64,000 nucleotides of DNA from Prevotella sp. (lineage in GTDB: Bacteria > Bacteroidota > Bacteroidia > Bacteroidales > Bacteroidaceae), in assembly GCA_017509155.1 (NCBI GenBank), contig JAFWQE010000016.1:1-64000 (forward strand). Reading direction: 5' to 3'. The notes beneath the pieces are model-generated. The model was not told where the DNA came from, did not search any database, and saw only the letters and a list, made by a program, of their open reading frames with translations. How positions within the stretch are numbered: the stretch's first letter is position 1; each line of letters begins with the position of its first letter. This document shows, piece by piece, positions 38,118 to 47,244 of this stretch. The position numbers were made by a program, and so were the translations under genes.

Positions 38118-38285
38118 AGGTGAGAAGTAAGAGGTGAGAAGTAAGAGGAATGCGGGCAAGCCCAGAATAGAAACAAGAAAAAGGAAACGGAAGAGGTATT
38201 CTCTCACCTCTTACCTCTCACCACTTACCTCTCTCCTCTCACCACTCACCTCAAAAACTGAAGCAAGCAGAGCAGCGAAAGTTGA
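38118..38285. repeat. GAGGTGAGAAGTAA-type hairpin element (H5)
   Basis: Left arm of repeated GAGGTGAGAAGTAA units and right arm of CACCTCTTACCTCTCACC units form a long imperfect hairpin around an A-rich loop. The right border reads GCGAAAGTTGAATAA, like that of H2, so it appears to be the same kind of element with a different repeat unit. It directly follows the nudC stop. Confidence 0.7.
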
Positions 38286-38352
38286 ATAACTAATAAAAGT
38301 AGTTGCGGATTACAGGGATAAAAAGAAGTCCCCATAACTTTTGCGTTTTTTC

Positions 38353-38384
38353 TTTGGCCGTCTCAGAAAAAGTCCGTAACTTTG
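38353..38384 (+). promoter_or_regulatory. Promoter of the structured leader
   Basis: TTTG (38353-38356), 20 bp, TAACTTTG (38377-38384). The nearest coding start is 38769, so about 375 nt of untranslated RNA would be made. Confidence 0.75.
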
Positions 38385-38564
38385 TAACCGAACTAAGATG
38401 GTCTAACAATACCGACATAGTCCACTTTGGCGGCATTGTTTATCATGCCATGTTATAATGGAGAGAATACATGTTGTTTTGTTGAACAAAAAACCAGATA
38501 AATGCCTATGGGCTGAGATAAAAGATTACATATATAATAAGACTGAAGCGTCCGCTTGATTCTT

Positions 38565-38713
38565 GTTCTATCGAAATCGGCAAAATTTCAAAGAGCAGCA
38601 AGAGTAAAAGTAAGGGTGCTCACGCTACGGCGTGGGCTTTTACTCGAATATGCTGCACTGGTGTTTGCCGATACCTGATAGAACGTAGACGAAGTAAGAA
38701 GTCCACGTTTTTT
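38565..38713 (+). ncRNA. Candidate structured RNA with nested helices and a terminator-like hairpin
   Basis: Five helices nest in order: GTTCTATC 38565-38572 with GATAGAAC 38677-38684; ATCGGCAAA 38576-38584 with TTTGCCGAT 38664-38672; GCAGCA 38595-38600 with TGCTGC 38651-38656; GAGTAAAA 38602-38609 with TTTTACTC 38638-38645; GCTCACGC 38618-38625 with GCGTGGGC 38630-38637 (one G-U pair, loop TACG). Then CGTAGAC pairs with GTCCACG (one mismatch) and is followed by T6 (38708-38713), a terminator-like end. It could be a free-standing RNA or a leader that controls the secreted-protein genes behind it. I cannot assign it to a known RNA family. Confidence 0.6.
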
Positions 38714-38768
38714 ATAACCTAATCCAAAAGAAATATCATCATAACTATTAATCAAAATAAAAGAAATT

Positions 38769-39728
38769 ATGAAAAAGAAATTATTTATTATGTGTACAGC
38801 CTTGATGTGGACAACTTTCCTCATGGCTCAGAATATCTCTGTGGTAACCGCCAATGGCGCAACCACACTTGTGCGTACTCTTGACGAAGCTATCGCCATC
38901 GTCAACGAAAATCCGGGCTGCGTCGTCTACCTCCCCGGTGGCGGTCACTCCGTCTCTGACGACTCAAAAATCACCAAGAAGGTGACCATCATTGGCATCG
39001 GCCACCGAATGAAGGGCGAAAATGCCGACGGCTTTACCACCATCAGCGGCAACATCTTTTTCAATGAGGGCAGCACAGGCAGTGCCATCTTGGGATGCTA
39101 CCTTACGGGAAATGTCTATATTGGAAACGACGGTAAGGAAGTAAACGATGTCCTCGTACGCTATTGCAACATGAATGATGTTCATGTGGGCAACCTATGC
39201 AAAGGCACCGTTGTCAACCAATGCTATATCAGAGGTGGTGGTTATTTCAATGAAACTGAAGGTGAATTCACGCATAACATTTCAACTTTTGTGCATAATC
39301 TTGACAGGGGAACAATAGAATACAACATATTCACTGGACGATATTATTATAACTGTGCTATTAACGCGTGCGATGATTGCTCTATCCATCATAACGTGAT
39401 TGCATCAGATAATAGTCCTCACAGTGGCAACAATTGTCAGATTACAGGTAATATGTCTAAAGGTGATTGGGGAGAAGATTTCATTAACATAGGTAATGTT
39501 GACTGGAATACTGTATTTGTCAAACCATCAGGAGCAAACTCCACATCCGACTACCACTTCAAGGATGCATACAAGCAATATGAAAGCCAAGTGGGCGTGT
39601 ATGTCGGCAATCAGTTCAACGACACAGGACTGCCTCCCGTTCCCTATATCGTGGCAAAGCAAATTCCCATGGAAACTGATGCCACAGGTAAGCTGAACAT
39701 CAAGATTCGCGTGAATGCTGGGCAATAA
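38769..39728 (+). CDS. Secreted protein, probable right-handed beta-helix
   Basis: 319 residues with a signal peptide (MKKKLFIMCTALMWTTFLMA). Short strands recur at about 20-residue steps (VVYLPGGGHSV, VTIIGIGHRM, NIFFNEG, CYLTGNVYIGND, VLVRYCNMNDVHVGN, TIEYNIFTGRYYYN, SIHHNVIASD), the pattern of a parallel beta-helix as in polysaccharide lyases and adhesins. No catalytic motif can be named. First gene after the structured leader, 44 bp before the next; the three genes probably form an operon. Base composition drops in the middle of the gene. Confidence 0.7.
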   Translation: MKKKLFIMCTALMWTTFLMAQNISVVTANGATTLVRTLDEAIAIVNENPGCVVYLPGGGHSVSDDSKITKKVTIIGIGHRMKGENADGFTTISGNIFFNEGSTGSAILGCYLTGNVYIGNDGKEVNDVLVRYCNMNDVHVGNLCKGTVVNQCYIRGGGYFNETEGEFTHNISTFVHNLDRGTIEYNIFTGRYYYNCAINACDDCSIHHNVIASDNSPHSGNNCQITGNMSKGDWGEDFINIGNVDWNTVFVKPSGANSTSDYHFKDAYKQYESQVGVYVGNQFNDTGLPPVPYIVAKQIPMETDATGKLNIKIRVNAGQ

Positions 39729-39772
39729 CATTGCCTTGGCTTAAAACAAGTATAAACGAAATCGGTCATTTT

Positions 39773-42700
39773 ATGAAAATAAAACTGATACGAGTTCTGT
39801 TGGTGTTGCTTTGCTTACTGCCCGCGACAATCGGAGCGCAGTCGCTGAACCGCTTTGAATACTGGTTTGACGACAATTATGCCGGCCGTAGGACGGGGTC
39901 GCTGTCCGGCAGTGATTTAGTCATCAACAGAGCAATTCCCACAACAGGGCTGGACTACGGCGTCCACCGCTTTAACCTACGGGTAAGACGGTCGGACAAT
40001 ATGTACTCAGCAGTGACCTCGCAGCTCTTCCTGAAGCTCGACCGCGGAACCAGCAACACCGTGGAGTATTGGTTCGACGATAACATTGACAACCGCTCCA
40101 CCATCCCACTGCCCGCCTTCGACGAGGACTGCGACCTGACGCTCGACCTCGCCGACGCGGTGAACTTCCCATTGGGCTTCCACAAACTGAACATGCGCGT
40201 GACCACCGCAGGTGGCGGACTGAGCGCCGTCTCCACGTCAGACGTCCTGAAACTGGCGGGCGGCGTGGCCACACAGCTGGAATACTGGTTCGACGACGAC
40301 ATCGCCCACAGTCAGCGCCTCGACGGCTCGCTGGCCAGCACAGGCGATGCCTACATCTATAATACAAACCTCGACCTAACCGCACTGCCCGTCGGCTTGC
40401 ACCGCCTGAACTACCGCGCCGTCTGCCCCGATAGCGACTTGAAATCGGCAGTGATGACGCAGAAAGTAATGAAGTTGCCGTCGGGAAAAATTCAATACAT
40501 GGAATACTGGGTGGACGGAAACATCGCCAGCCGCAAGCGCGTGTCGCCCAACTCGACCTCCACGAACACAGACATCGTCTTTAACCGCATCGCCGACCTA
40601 GGCTCCACAAATGCCGGCGCGCATCGTCTCTACATGCGCGGCGTGAGTGCCGACCGCAAGCTGTCTACCGCCATCACCTCCATGCCCGTCATGGTGAAGT
40701 CGCAGTACTCCAACATCAATCCAGCGGAGGTGACAGTAACGGAACAGGCTTATTGGATAGACAACGGTGAGCCCGAGATTGTCTCTATTGCTCATCCGCG
40801 CAACATTGTAACTCAACCTTATACGTTTGACACCCGCAACCTGTCCGAAGGTCAGCATACGTTACACATGCAGTTCGGCAACTCCGCAGGAATTTGGAAC
40901 GGGCCTGTCAGTGCTACATTTACGAAGACGAAGTTCGAACCTCCTGTGATTACAGCCCAAGCAAGTGTGGAAGAAGGTAAAGTAACAATTAGCTTTAATT
41001 CTTTGCCCTACGGGGATGAATACAACATTGTTCGTCAATACTCCAGTGGTACCATCAGGAAGGCGGAGAACATCAAGTCACGGAACCATCCTGTAACACT
41101 AAAGTCTGTCGACACCCCAGCTCCCGGCACGTATACCTACTATGTGGACGGCTATTATACCGATGCAAACGGAGAAAGACAGAGAGTTCGTTCCAACGAT
41201 ATGGCCGTCACTGTCGACAAAGCTGCTGAGACATTACAACGAGGCCGTGTCCATGGAGTTATCAAGCATAATGGCGAGCGAATTACGAACCCGTCGTTAA
41301 TTGATTATAAGATTTACATCAACGGTGAAAGGGCTGCAAACTCCGGCTATCCTTACCGTCTGGAGGAATTTGGAAAGTTTAGGATTGATGACGTGCCCTA
41401 TGGAACAGAATTAACGGTTAGTATAGAGTATGGTGATTCCAGAAGCAAGGACGTTCATGTGATTGTGAATGAAAACACAAGCCAATACACATACTTCTTT
41501 GACTGCTCAGAAGAAATCATGGATGAAATGCAACCAAATAACGAAGCTTACGACCTCGCCTTTGTGGATAAAGTCCATATCACACCCGATGCCTGGGAAT
41601 TGCACGTAAGGAACAAATCAAGAACGCCTTGGTCTGGCAACATCATTATGAAGATAATAAGTAAAGATGTAAAAGACCTTTACGACAGAGATGCGAACGA
41701 AGGCAACCTGTCTATGTGGTATTACCTATTCCACCCGAATGCTGGTGTAGATAACGGTCCTGTCTTTATGACCACCGCCGACGCCCACATCACATTAGGA
41801 CGGTATGAGTATAAGACGCTGTCACTGGACATTCTTGATTTGCCCGAAAAAGATGAGAGCGAAGACTATTACGTGTATGTATACTCGAAGAAAGATGGGT
41901 CAGAGCAAATAAAAGAATTGGACGGAGGTGAGATTAATAGCTACCGCAATCCTCAGACACTGACGTTCAACCCATTTGATTGCACAATTGCTCAGGAAAA
42001 GGATTTCCAGTCGTATGTAAACGACTACAAAACGATACTGACGTACCTGAAACTGCTGTCAAAGTGGGGCGATCCATTTGCACTGGAAATAAATACTCTT
42101 GGCAAGAAATACGACGATATAATTGAGAACCTAGGAAACGGCAAGATTGATTTAGACGGACTAGAGCAAGATGTCATTGTCAATGGCTCTCATGCGGCCG
42201 GTATGTTGTTGAGCTGCTTCCTCAGTGACATTCACAAGACAATAAAGAATACCGCGAAATCTGTCACTACGTCTTTGAAAGTTGCCGATGGTATTGTTAA
42301 AGTATACGACACGTTAAAAGGATTCTATAATGCGCATTCGGTTGATGACAATTATAAGTTCTTCGAAACAAGCAAGCAAGTGCTGAGTCTTTGCAAGACG
42401 CTGAACTTAAGTGAATACCCAGCTCTGAGTGTTTACAAATCATACTTCGAGGTGGGTGAGGCAATGGTTTCTGCTGTTGAAAGGTTGTCAAATACCAATT
42501 CTGGGCATTATTTATGGGACAGACTTGCCACAGGAAACGGCATCTACAAGATTAAGGTCCGCAAGTTTACGGGCGATGAAGACGATGTGAGATACTTTGC
42601 CGGAAGGGAATTCTATCAAGAAAAGAATTCCTATCAGTCTCATGCCGGGCAAATCAAGTCGATAAATATCGAGTTGGTGAATCCCACAAACAGAGACATC

Positions 42701-42991
42701 ACTACGACAAGTAAATCATTCGACGTAGAGCTTGAGAACGACGGAATCGTAATTAAGAACGTAGACTTCTCCAACGAAACCGATTTCTACTCAGATTGTG
42801 AAGCATGGATGACTATTATCTGGAAGAATAATCGCGTCACAAAGGTACCACTGCTCGATAGGAATTTTGTGAAGTTAGAGAATCTCAACAAAGACGTTTC
42901 CGTTCCTCTTATCATGACTGTAGAGCTACAGTCTGAAACATATATGAATAAAGAGAACATCGCTAATCAAATAACTTTCGTTAAACAGTAA
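39773..42991 (+). CDS. Large secreted protein with YWFDDN repeats
   Basis: The start at 39773 gives a signal peptide (MKIKLIRVLLVLLCLLPATIGA) and 1072 residues. About residues 25-380 are five modules of about 75 residues, each opening with EYWFDDN or a variant (EYWFDDNID, EYWFDDDIA, EYWVDGNIA, AYWIDNGEP) and closing with G-x-H-x-L-x-x-R. An Fn3-like domain follows (about 390-480), then a carboxypeptidase-regulatory-like beta domain (GRVHGVIKHNGERI), and a 500-residue region with long helices near 760-880. I do not recognise the family. Predicted to be a surface or outer-membrane-associated protein. It ends 5 bp before the next gene. Confidence 0.75.
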   Translation: MKIKLIRVLLVLLCLLPATIGAQSLNRFEYWFDDNYAGRRTGSLSGSDLVINRAIPTTGLDYGVHRFNLRVRRSDNMYSAVTSQLFLKLDRGTSNTVEYWFDDNIDNRSTIPLPAFDEDCDLTLDLADAVNFPLGFHKLNMRVTTAGGGLSAVSTSDVLKLAGGVATQLEYWFDDDIAHSQRLDGSLASTGDAYIYNTNLDLTALPVGLHRLNYRAVCPDSDLKSAVMTQKVMKLPSGKIQYMEYWVDGNIASRKRVSPNSTSTNTDIVFNRIADLGSTNAGAHRLYMRGVSADRKLSTAITSMPVMVKSQYSNINPAEVTVTEQAYWIDNGEPEIVSIAHPRNIVTQPYTFDTRNLSEGQHTLHMQFGNSAGIWNGPVSATFTKTKFEPPVITAQASVEEGKVTISFNSLPYGDEYNIVRQYSSGTIRKAENIKSRNHPVTLKSVDTPAPGTYTYYVDGYYTDANGERQRVRSNDMAVTVDKAAETLQRGRVHGVIKHNGERITNPSLIDYKIYINGERAANSGYPYRLEEFGKFRIDDVPYGTELTVSIEYGDSRSKDVHVIVNENTSQYTYFFDCSEEIMDEMQPNNEAYDLAFVDKVHITPDAWELHVRNKSRTPWSGNIIMKIISKDVKDLYDRDANEGNLSMWYYLFHPNAGVDNGPVFMTTADAHITLGRYEYKTLSLDILDLPEKDESEDYYVYVYSKKDGSEQIKELDGGEINSYRNPQTLTFNPFDCTIAQEKDFQSYVNDYKTILTYLKLLSKWGDPFALEINTLGKKYDDIIENLGNGKIDLDGLEQDVIVNGSHAAGMLLSCFLSDIHKTIKNTAKSVTTSLKVADGIVKVYDTLKGFYNAHSVDDNYKFFETSKQVLSLCKTLNLSEYPALSVYKSYFEVGEAMVSAVERLSNTNSGHYLWDRLATGNGIYKIKVRKFTGDEDDVRYFAGREFYQEKNSYQSHAGQIKSINIELVNPTNRDITTTSKSFDVELENDGIVIKNVDFSNETDFYSDCEAWMTIIWKNNRVTKVPLLDRNFVKLENLNKDVSVPLIMTVELQSETYMNKENIANQITFVKQ

Positions 42992-42996
42992 CCGTC

Positions 42997-44220
42997 ATGA
43001 GGAAAGTTCTAAAGATTATCATTGCCTGTTGTTGGCTTTCTGTTTCGTTTCAGGCACATGGACAGGAAGTAACCTTTATTTCACCGGTTGTGGAGGAAGG
43101 TATACGCCAGCACCTCAAGATCGGTGGTGGCGAAGCCATCAGTTTCCTGCAGTTGGACACAATCACTTCGCTCGACCTTTCCAAGCGAGGTGTCACTGAC
43201 ATCCGTGACCTTGAGCTTCTGCACAAGTTGCGCACTCTGGATCTACGTGACAACAATGTGCTTGACTTACAACCACTTGCCGTTCTGGACTCATTGGAGT
43301 GGGTTGACTTGAGCCACAACAGTTTGAAGGGCATCAACGACCTGTTTTATTCTACCTCTAAGAAAATGACGGTCAACGTGGCATTCAACTACATCAAGGA
43401 TTTCTCCATATTCGGCTCTCTGACCCACTGCAACTTCACACTTGAAGGAACGGGGCTTCAGTTAATTGAAGACGCGCCCTATTTCGACGTTTGCCAGCTT
43501 TTGTGTGATGCGTCAGTGAATCCTGCAGTCCTGCAGGGCCTCATCCAGACAAACATGTCAGAATCTGTGCGAGTTGAATGTGAAGAATACGAAACAGAAG
43601 TGCCTTCCGGCAGCGATGGTTTCACTATCGCACTGCAAGGAGATTTCACAAAAACCGTCCCCGTGTTTCTTGGAAATGGCGTAACAGGTGATAGCACCTA
43701 TTTGGTTCCTCAGACCTTTCGCGCATTGCAGCCTAACCGCACTGTGAGAATTGCGACCTCACTTCCAGATGATTACACCATCCGTGTTTGTTCACCAGTC
43801 CAACAAGGCTCAATACAGGTGGAAGGAACCAATCTCATTTATACAGCTGCACCTTCTTTCGATTATGAAGACATCATTATCTCCTACTACTGGGGGCCTG
43901 TGCTGAAAGGATTCTCTAAACTGCAACTATCATCAGACGTGCCCACTGGCATCACCAAGATGAAAGAAGGAAACGAAAAACTGACGTTGGCCTCATTGGG
44001 AAGTGGACGTATTCTGGTGGACTGTCAGGCCTTTATGGGCAAAGGGCCCGCTGAAATAAGGATTTATGATATGGCAGGCACTTTGATGGAAAGCATTCGG
44101 AGCGAAAGCAAGGACGGCATTCATCAGGAAATACAACTAAACCACGTCTCAGGAAAAGTGATTGTAGTGCAAGTGACAAGTGGTGGCTTCAGCTATGTAG
44201 GAAAGATTCTAATAGATTGA
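42997..44220 (+). CDS. Secreted leucine-rich repeat protein with a type IX secretion-type C-terminal domain
   Basis: 407 residues: signal peptide (MRKVLKIIIACCWLSVSFQAHG), three internalin-like leucine-rich repeats (ITSLDLSKRGVTDIRDLELLHKLRTLDLRDNN), a beta-rich middle, and a final 75 residues (RIYDMAGTLMESI to VVQVTSGGFSYVGKILID) that fit the type A sorting domain of the Por/type IX system. It would therefore be exported and placed on the cell surface. The start codon follows the previous stop by 5 bp, so the two are almost certainly cotranscribed. Confidence 0.8.
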   Translation: MRKVLKIIIACCWLSVSFQAHGQEVTFISPVVEEGIRQHLKIGGGEAISFLQLDTITSLDLSKRGVTDIRDLELLHKLRTLDLRDNNVLDLQPLAVLDSLEWVDLSHNSLKGINDLFYSTSKKMTVNVAFNYIKDFSIFGSLTHCNFTLEGTGLQLIEDAPYFDVCQLLCDASVNPAVLQGLIQTNMSESVRVECEEYETEVPSGSDGFTIALQGDFTKTVPVFLGNGVTGDSTYLVPQTFRALQPNRTVRIATSLPDDYTIRVCSPVQQGSIQVEGTNLIYTAAPSFDYEDIIISYYWGPVLKGFSKLQLSSDVPTGITKMKEGNEKLTLASLGSGRILVDCQAFMGKGPAEIRIYDMAGTLMESIRSESKDGIHQEIQLNHVSGKVIVVQVTSGGFSYVGKILID

Positions 44221-44239
44221 AACACTGGAAAAATAAAAT

Positions 44240-44287
44240 CGCAAGACTCTGACGCTTTTCCTTCAAAGTGTCAGAGTCTTGCGGTTT
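44240..44287 (+). terminator. Terminator of the secreted-protein operon
   Basis: CGCAAGACTCTGAC (44240-44253) pairs perfectly with GTCAGAGTCTTGCG (44270-44283), followed by GTTTT: a 14-bp stem. Confidence 0.92.
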
Positions 44288-44407
44288 TCATGTCATCCTT
44301 CAGTAGCCTTCCAATAGGCCAAAAACAAAGTCCAAGGATTTGTGGGCGGATATGACAATCTGCCCGTTTAAATAGAAACAAGATGTTGATATTGTGAAAG
44401 AACATTG

Positions 44408-44467
44408 AACCACAGAGGCTTTTCTTTGTATGACAAAAAAACTCCGTGTCTACGTGTCTCTGTGTTC
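44408..44467. repeat. CACAGAG/CTCTGTG interspersed hairpin
   Basis: AACCACAGAGGC and GTCTCTGTGTT lie about 50 bp apart in inverted orientation, a pattern I recall from common intergenic repeats of Bacteroidetes. The rest of 44288-44533 shows no gene. Confidence 0.5.
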
Positions 44468-44531
44468 TATAACGTAAACATAACAGATTGACAAGCTTCC
44501 TTTGGCGTTACTATTGAAACATTCTGGCATA

Positions 44532-44606
44532 ATGGCGAAAAAAAATCTAGAGTAATTTGCGAAAAGTGGCACTTTAGACAAAAGATCTCTAGATTTTTTG
44601 CGCCAT
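44532..44606 (-). terminator. Inverted repeat closing the mannan operon
   Basis: GGCGAAAAAAAATCTAGAG (44534-44552) and CTCTAGATTTTTTGCGCC (44587-44604) are inverted copies, the second starting just beyond the epimerase stop. On the minus strand the stem ends in a long T run. Confidence 0.65.
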
Positions 44607-44614
44607 CTGGCAAT

Positions 44615-45898
44615 TTAGCCGAACTGTCTCTCCAGAATCTCGAGGCACATACGGCTGTTGTGGTAGGGACATTTCCAGAAACCGGCCTTGTCGTCGCGGC
44701 GGTTGATATTGCGCTCTGGATCACGGCTCCACCACCATTCCCCTCCTTCTCGGTCGATGAGGTTGTCCTTGATGTACTGCCATCCGCTGAGTGCTTTCTG
44801 CAGCGCAGCCTCGTCGCCGAAGTACTGGTAGATGTTCACCCACCCCACAACGTTCTCTGCCTGCACCCACCAGTGGCGGTCGGTGTCCACGTATCCTGTG
44901 TCGAGGTTGGCCTCGTGCACCATCGATCCGTCGGCATTGAGTCCTTTTTCCGAAGCTTTCGCCACCATCTGCACCACCTGTTCCACTTTTCTCAGCACCT
45001 TTTCGTCACCCAGCACAAGGGCGGCCTCGTGCATCAGCCACGAGCATTCTATATCGTGGCCGTAGCTTTCCAGCCGTCCTGCCTCGCGCGTCCAGTCCAT
45101 ATCGAAGAAGAGATCCAGATGATGGGTCGCCGGATTGAGTATGCGGTCGGTGAAGATGTCGATGAGGTTGCGGAGCGATGCCTCCACCCTGTCGACGGTC
45201 TCCCTGGGAACAGCAATGTCCACGGGAAGAACTGCGCCGATGGCAGGTACATAGTTGCACAGCTTCGCAGCCTCCTGTTCCTTCAGACAACGGTAGAGAT
45301 TGGTGTAGGGCTCTATGATGTGCAGGTGGGTGTTCTGCGATTTCGGATAGTTGGCGTCGAGCTCTGAGAGCCGCATGTCTTCTATCTCGCCCCACTCGCG
45401 TGTGCAGGCCTCAATGTACCCGTTGTTCACCTTGTCGAGCGAATGCTCCTCGATGCACTCGTAGAGCTGGAGTGCATAGTCGAGGGCATTGCGGTCGCCC
45501 GTGGCCCGCGCATACTCCGAGAGGCCATAGATCATGAAGCCGATGGCATAGAACTGTTTCTTTGTGTCCTTAGGCTGTCCCAGATAGTCAAGGCTCCAGT
45601 AGGTTCCGCCAAACTCATTGTCGACGAAATGCTCGATGATGTAGTCCTTGGCGCGCGTGGCCATTTCCAGGTATTCGGGCTTGCGCAATACGCGGTAGGC
45701 CGCCGAGAACGACCATAGGATGCGGGCATTCAGGATTCCGCCCTTGTCGGCCGTGGGCACCAGCTGCCCCTCGCCTGTCATCTGGCCGTAGAAGCCACCA
45801 TGCTCGCGGTCCACCATTTTCTGCATCCAGAAGCTGAGGATGTTGTTTTCCAGCACATCCTTCACCTCCTGCTTGAGTTGCTCCACCTCGTGTCTCAT
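44615..45898 (-). CDS. Cellobiose/mannobiose 2-epimerase (AGE family)
   Basis: Converts beta-1,4-mannobiose to mannosyl-glucose (and cellobiose to glucosyl-mannose) in characterised relatives. The start at 45898 gives 427 residues. The (alpha/alpha)6 barrel carries the expected residues: Arg59 (LNARI), His and Glu in GHDIECSWLMHEA, and a C-terminal His in WKCPYHNSR. It follows the symporter with a 4-bp ATGA overlap. The same gene order (GH26, GH130, symporter, epimerase) is known in B. fragilis, where the epimerase is proven. Cytoplasmic. Confidence 0.92.
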   Translation of the reverse strand: MRHEVEQLKQEVKDVLENNILSFWMQKMVDREHGGFYGQMTGEGQLVPTADKGGILNARILWSFSAAYRVLRKPEYLEMATRAKDYIIEHFVDNEFGGTYWSLDYLGQPKDTKKQFYAIGFMIYGLSEYARATGDRNALDYALQLYECIEEHSLDKVNNGYIEACTREWGEIEDMRLSELDANYPKSQNTHLHIIEPYTNLYRCLKEQEAAKLCNYVPAIGAVLPVDIAVPRETVDRVEASLRNLIDIFTDRILNPATHHLDLFFDMDWTREAGRLESYGHDIECSWLMHEAALVLGDEKVLRKVEQVVQMVAKASEKGLNADGSMVHEANLDTGYVDTDRHWWVQAENVVGWVNIYQYFGDEAALQKALSGWQYIKDNLIDREGGEWWWSRDPERNINRRDDKAGFWKCPYHNSRMCLEILERQFG

Positions 45899-47238
45899 TT
45901 CTTGATAGGATAGATATAGGTGAGCACAATGATGATGGCCGCGATGACAGCTGGGAAGATAGAGAAGAGGCTCCACACCATGCTAAGCACGGAATCGGTG
46001 ATGCTGGCCGGGTCCACACTGGTGTTGCCCATTTCGTCGGTAATCATGCTGGCGCCGGCAATGCCGAGGAACAAAGCCACCAGCGAGCCAGAGATGGCCG
46101 TGCCAAACTTCTGGGCCATGGTTCCCGAGGAGAAGATCAGTCCTGTAGAAGAGGTGCCGTTCTTTTCGGTGGCATAGTCGGCCACGTCGGCATACATCGA
46201 CCACAGCAACGGCGAATAGAGCCCGATGCCGATGGAGGTGAGCACCACAAGTGCCACCATCACCCAGATGTAGGCGGGATCCATAGGTATGAAGAAGAAG
46301 CCCACAGAGAACACCAGACAGATGATGGCCGCTACCTGGAAAGCTTTCCGCTTTGACCCCATCCACTGCGTGAACTTGGGCGACACGCCGCCGAAGATCA
46401 TGCAGGTCAGCTCGCCGAACGTCATGAACACGGTGTAGTTGATGATGAGTCCGCTCACGGTAACGTCGCCCTTCAGGCAGTATTCAAACAGATAGCCCGC
46501 CACGGCATAGCGGAAGCCGTTGAAGAAGTTGGTGCAGATGCCGATGAGCGTAAGGATAATCCAGGGCTTGTTGCGGAAGAGGTCGGCAAAGGGCTTGAAA
46601 GAGAATTTCTCGGCGCGCACTGGCTTCAGGCGTTCCTTGGTGAGCAGGCCACACGCCAATGTGCCGGCGGCTGCTATCACTCCGAAGAAGGCTCCCAGCA
46701 CAGCATACTGATGCTGCGGCGTTCCGCCGACGTACTTCTGCAAATAGGGGAACGACAACAGGGTGATGAAACCCATAGCATAAGCGCCCACCATGCGGTA
46801 GGACGAGAACTGGTTTTTCTCATTGTCGTCGTCGGTCATCACACCGAGCAGCGATCCGTAAGGCACATTGACGGCTGTGTACAATGCCATCATGAGCAGG
46901 TAGAGCGAGTAAGCCCACACGCGCTTGCCCACAGGTCCGAAGTCGGGTGTGTAGAGGAGCAGGGCAAAGACCAGGCCGAACGGGATGGCTCCGAAGATGA
47001 GCCACGGCCTGTAGGTGCCCCATCGCGACTGCGTGCGGTCGGCCAGACTGCCCATGAGCGGGTCGGTGACCACATCGAACATACGGGCGACGAGCATCAG
47101 CGTGGCAGCGTCGGCAAAGGTCAGTCCGAATACATTGGTGAAGAAAAGAGGGAAGGCGATCGACATGATTTTCCACGTGATGCCTCCGGCGGCCGCGTCA
47201 CCAAGCGCATAGCCGATTTTTTCTTTTATGCTTGCCAT
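45895..47238 (-). CDS. Sugar/cation symporter (GPH family)
   Basis: 447 residues with about 12 helices. IGYALGDAAAGGITWKIMSIAF at the start and DPLMGSLADRTQSRWGTYRPWL in the second to third helix loop are typical of the glycoside-pentoside-hexuronide:cation symporters. In this operon the cargo is most likely beta-1,4-mannobiose. It lies 6 bp after the GH130 gene and overlaps the epimerase. Confidence 0.9.
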   Translation of the reverse strand: MASIKEKIGYALGDAAAGGITWKIMSIAFPLFFTNVFGLTFADAATLMLVARMFDVVTDPLMGSLADRTQSRWGTYRPWLIFGAIPFGLVFALLLYTPDFGPVGKRVWAYSLYLLMMALYTAVNVPYGSLLGVMTDDDNEKNQFSSYRMVGAYAMGFITLLSFPYLQKYVGGTPQHQYAVLGAFFGVIAAAGTLACGLLTKERLKPVRAEKFSFKPFADLFRNKPWIILTLIGICTNFFNGFRYAVAGYLFEYCLKGDVTVSGLIINYTVFMTFGELTCMIFGGVSPKFTQWMGSKRKAFQVAAIICLVFSVGFFFIPMDPAYIWVMVALVVLTSIGIGLYSPLLWSMYADVADYATEKNGTSSTGLIFSSGTMAQKFGTAISGSLVALFLGIAGASMITDEMGNTSVDPASITDSVLSMVWSLFSIFPAVIAAIIIVLTYIYPIKK

Positions 47239-47244
47239 TTTCGG

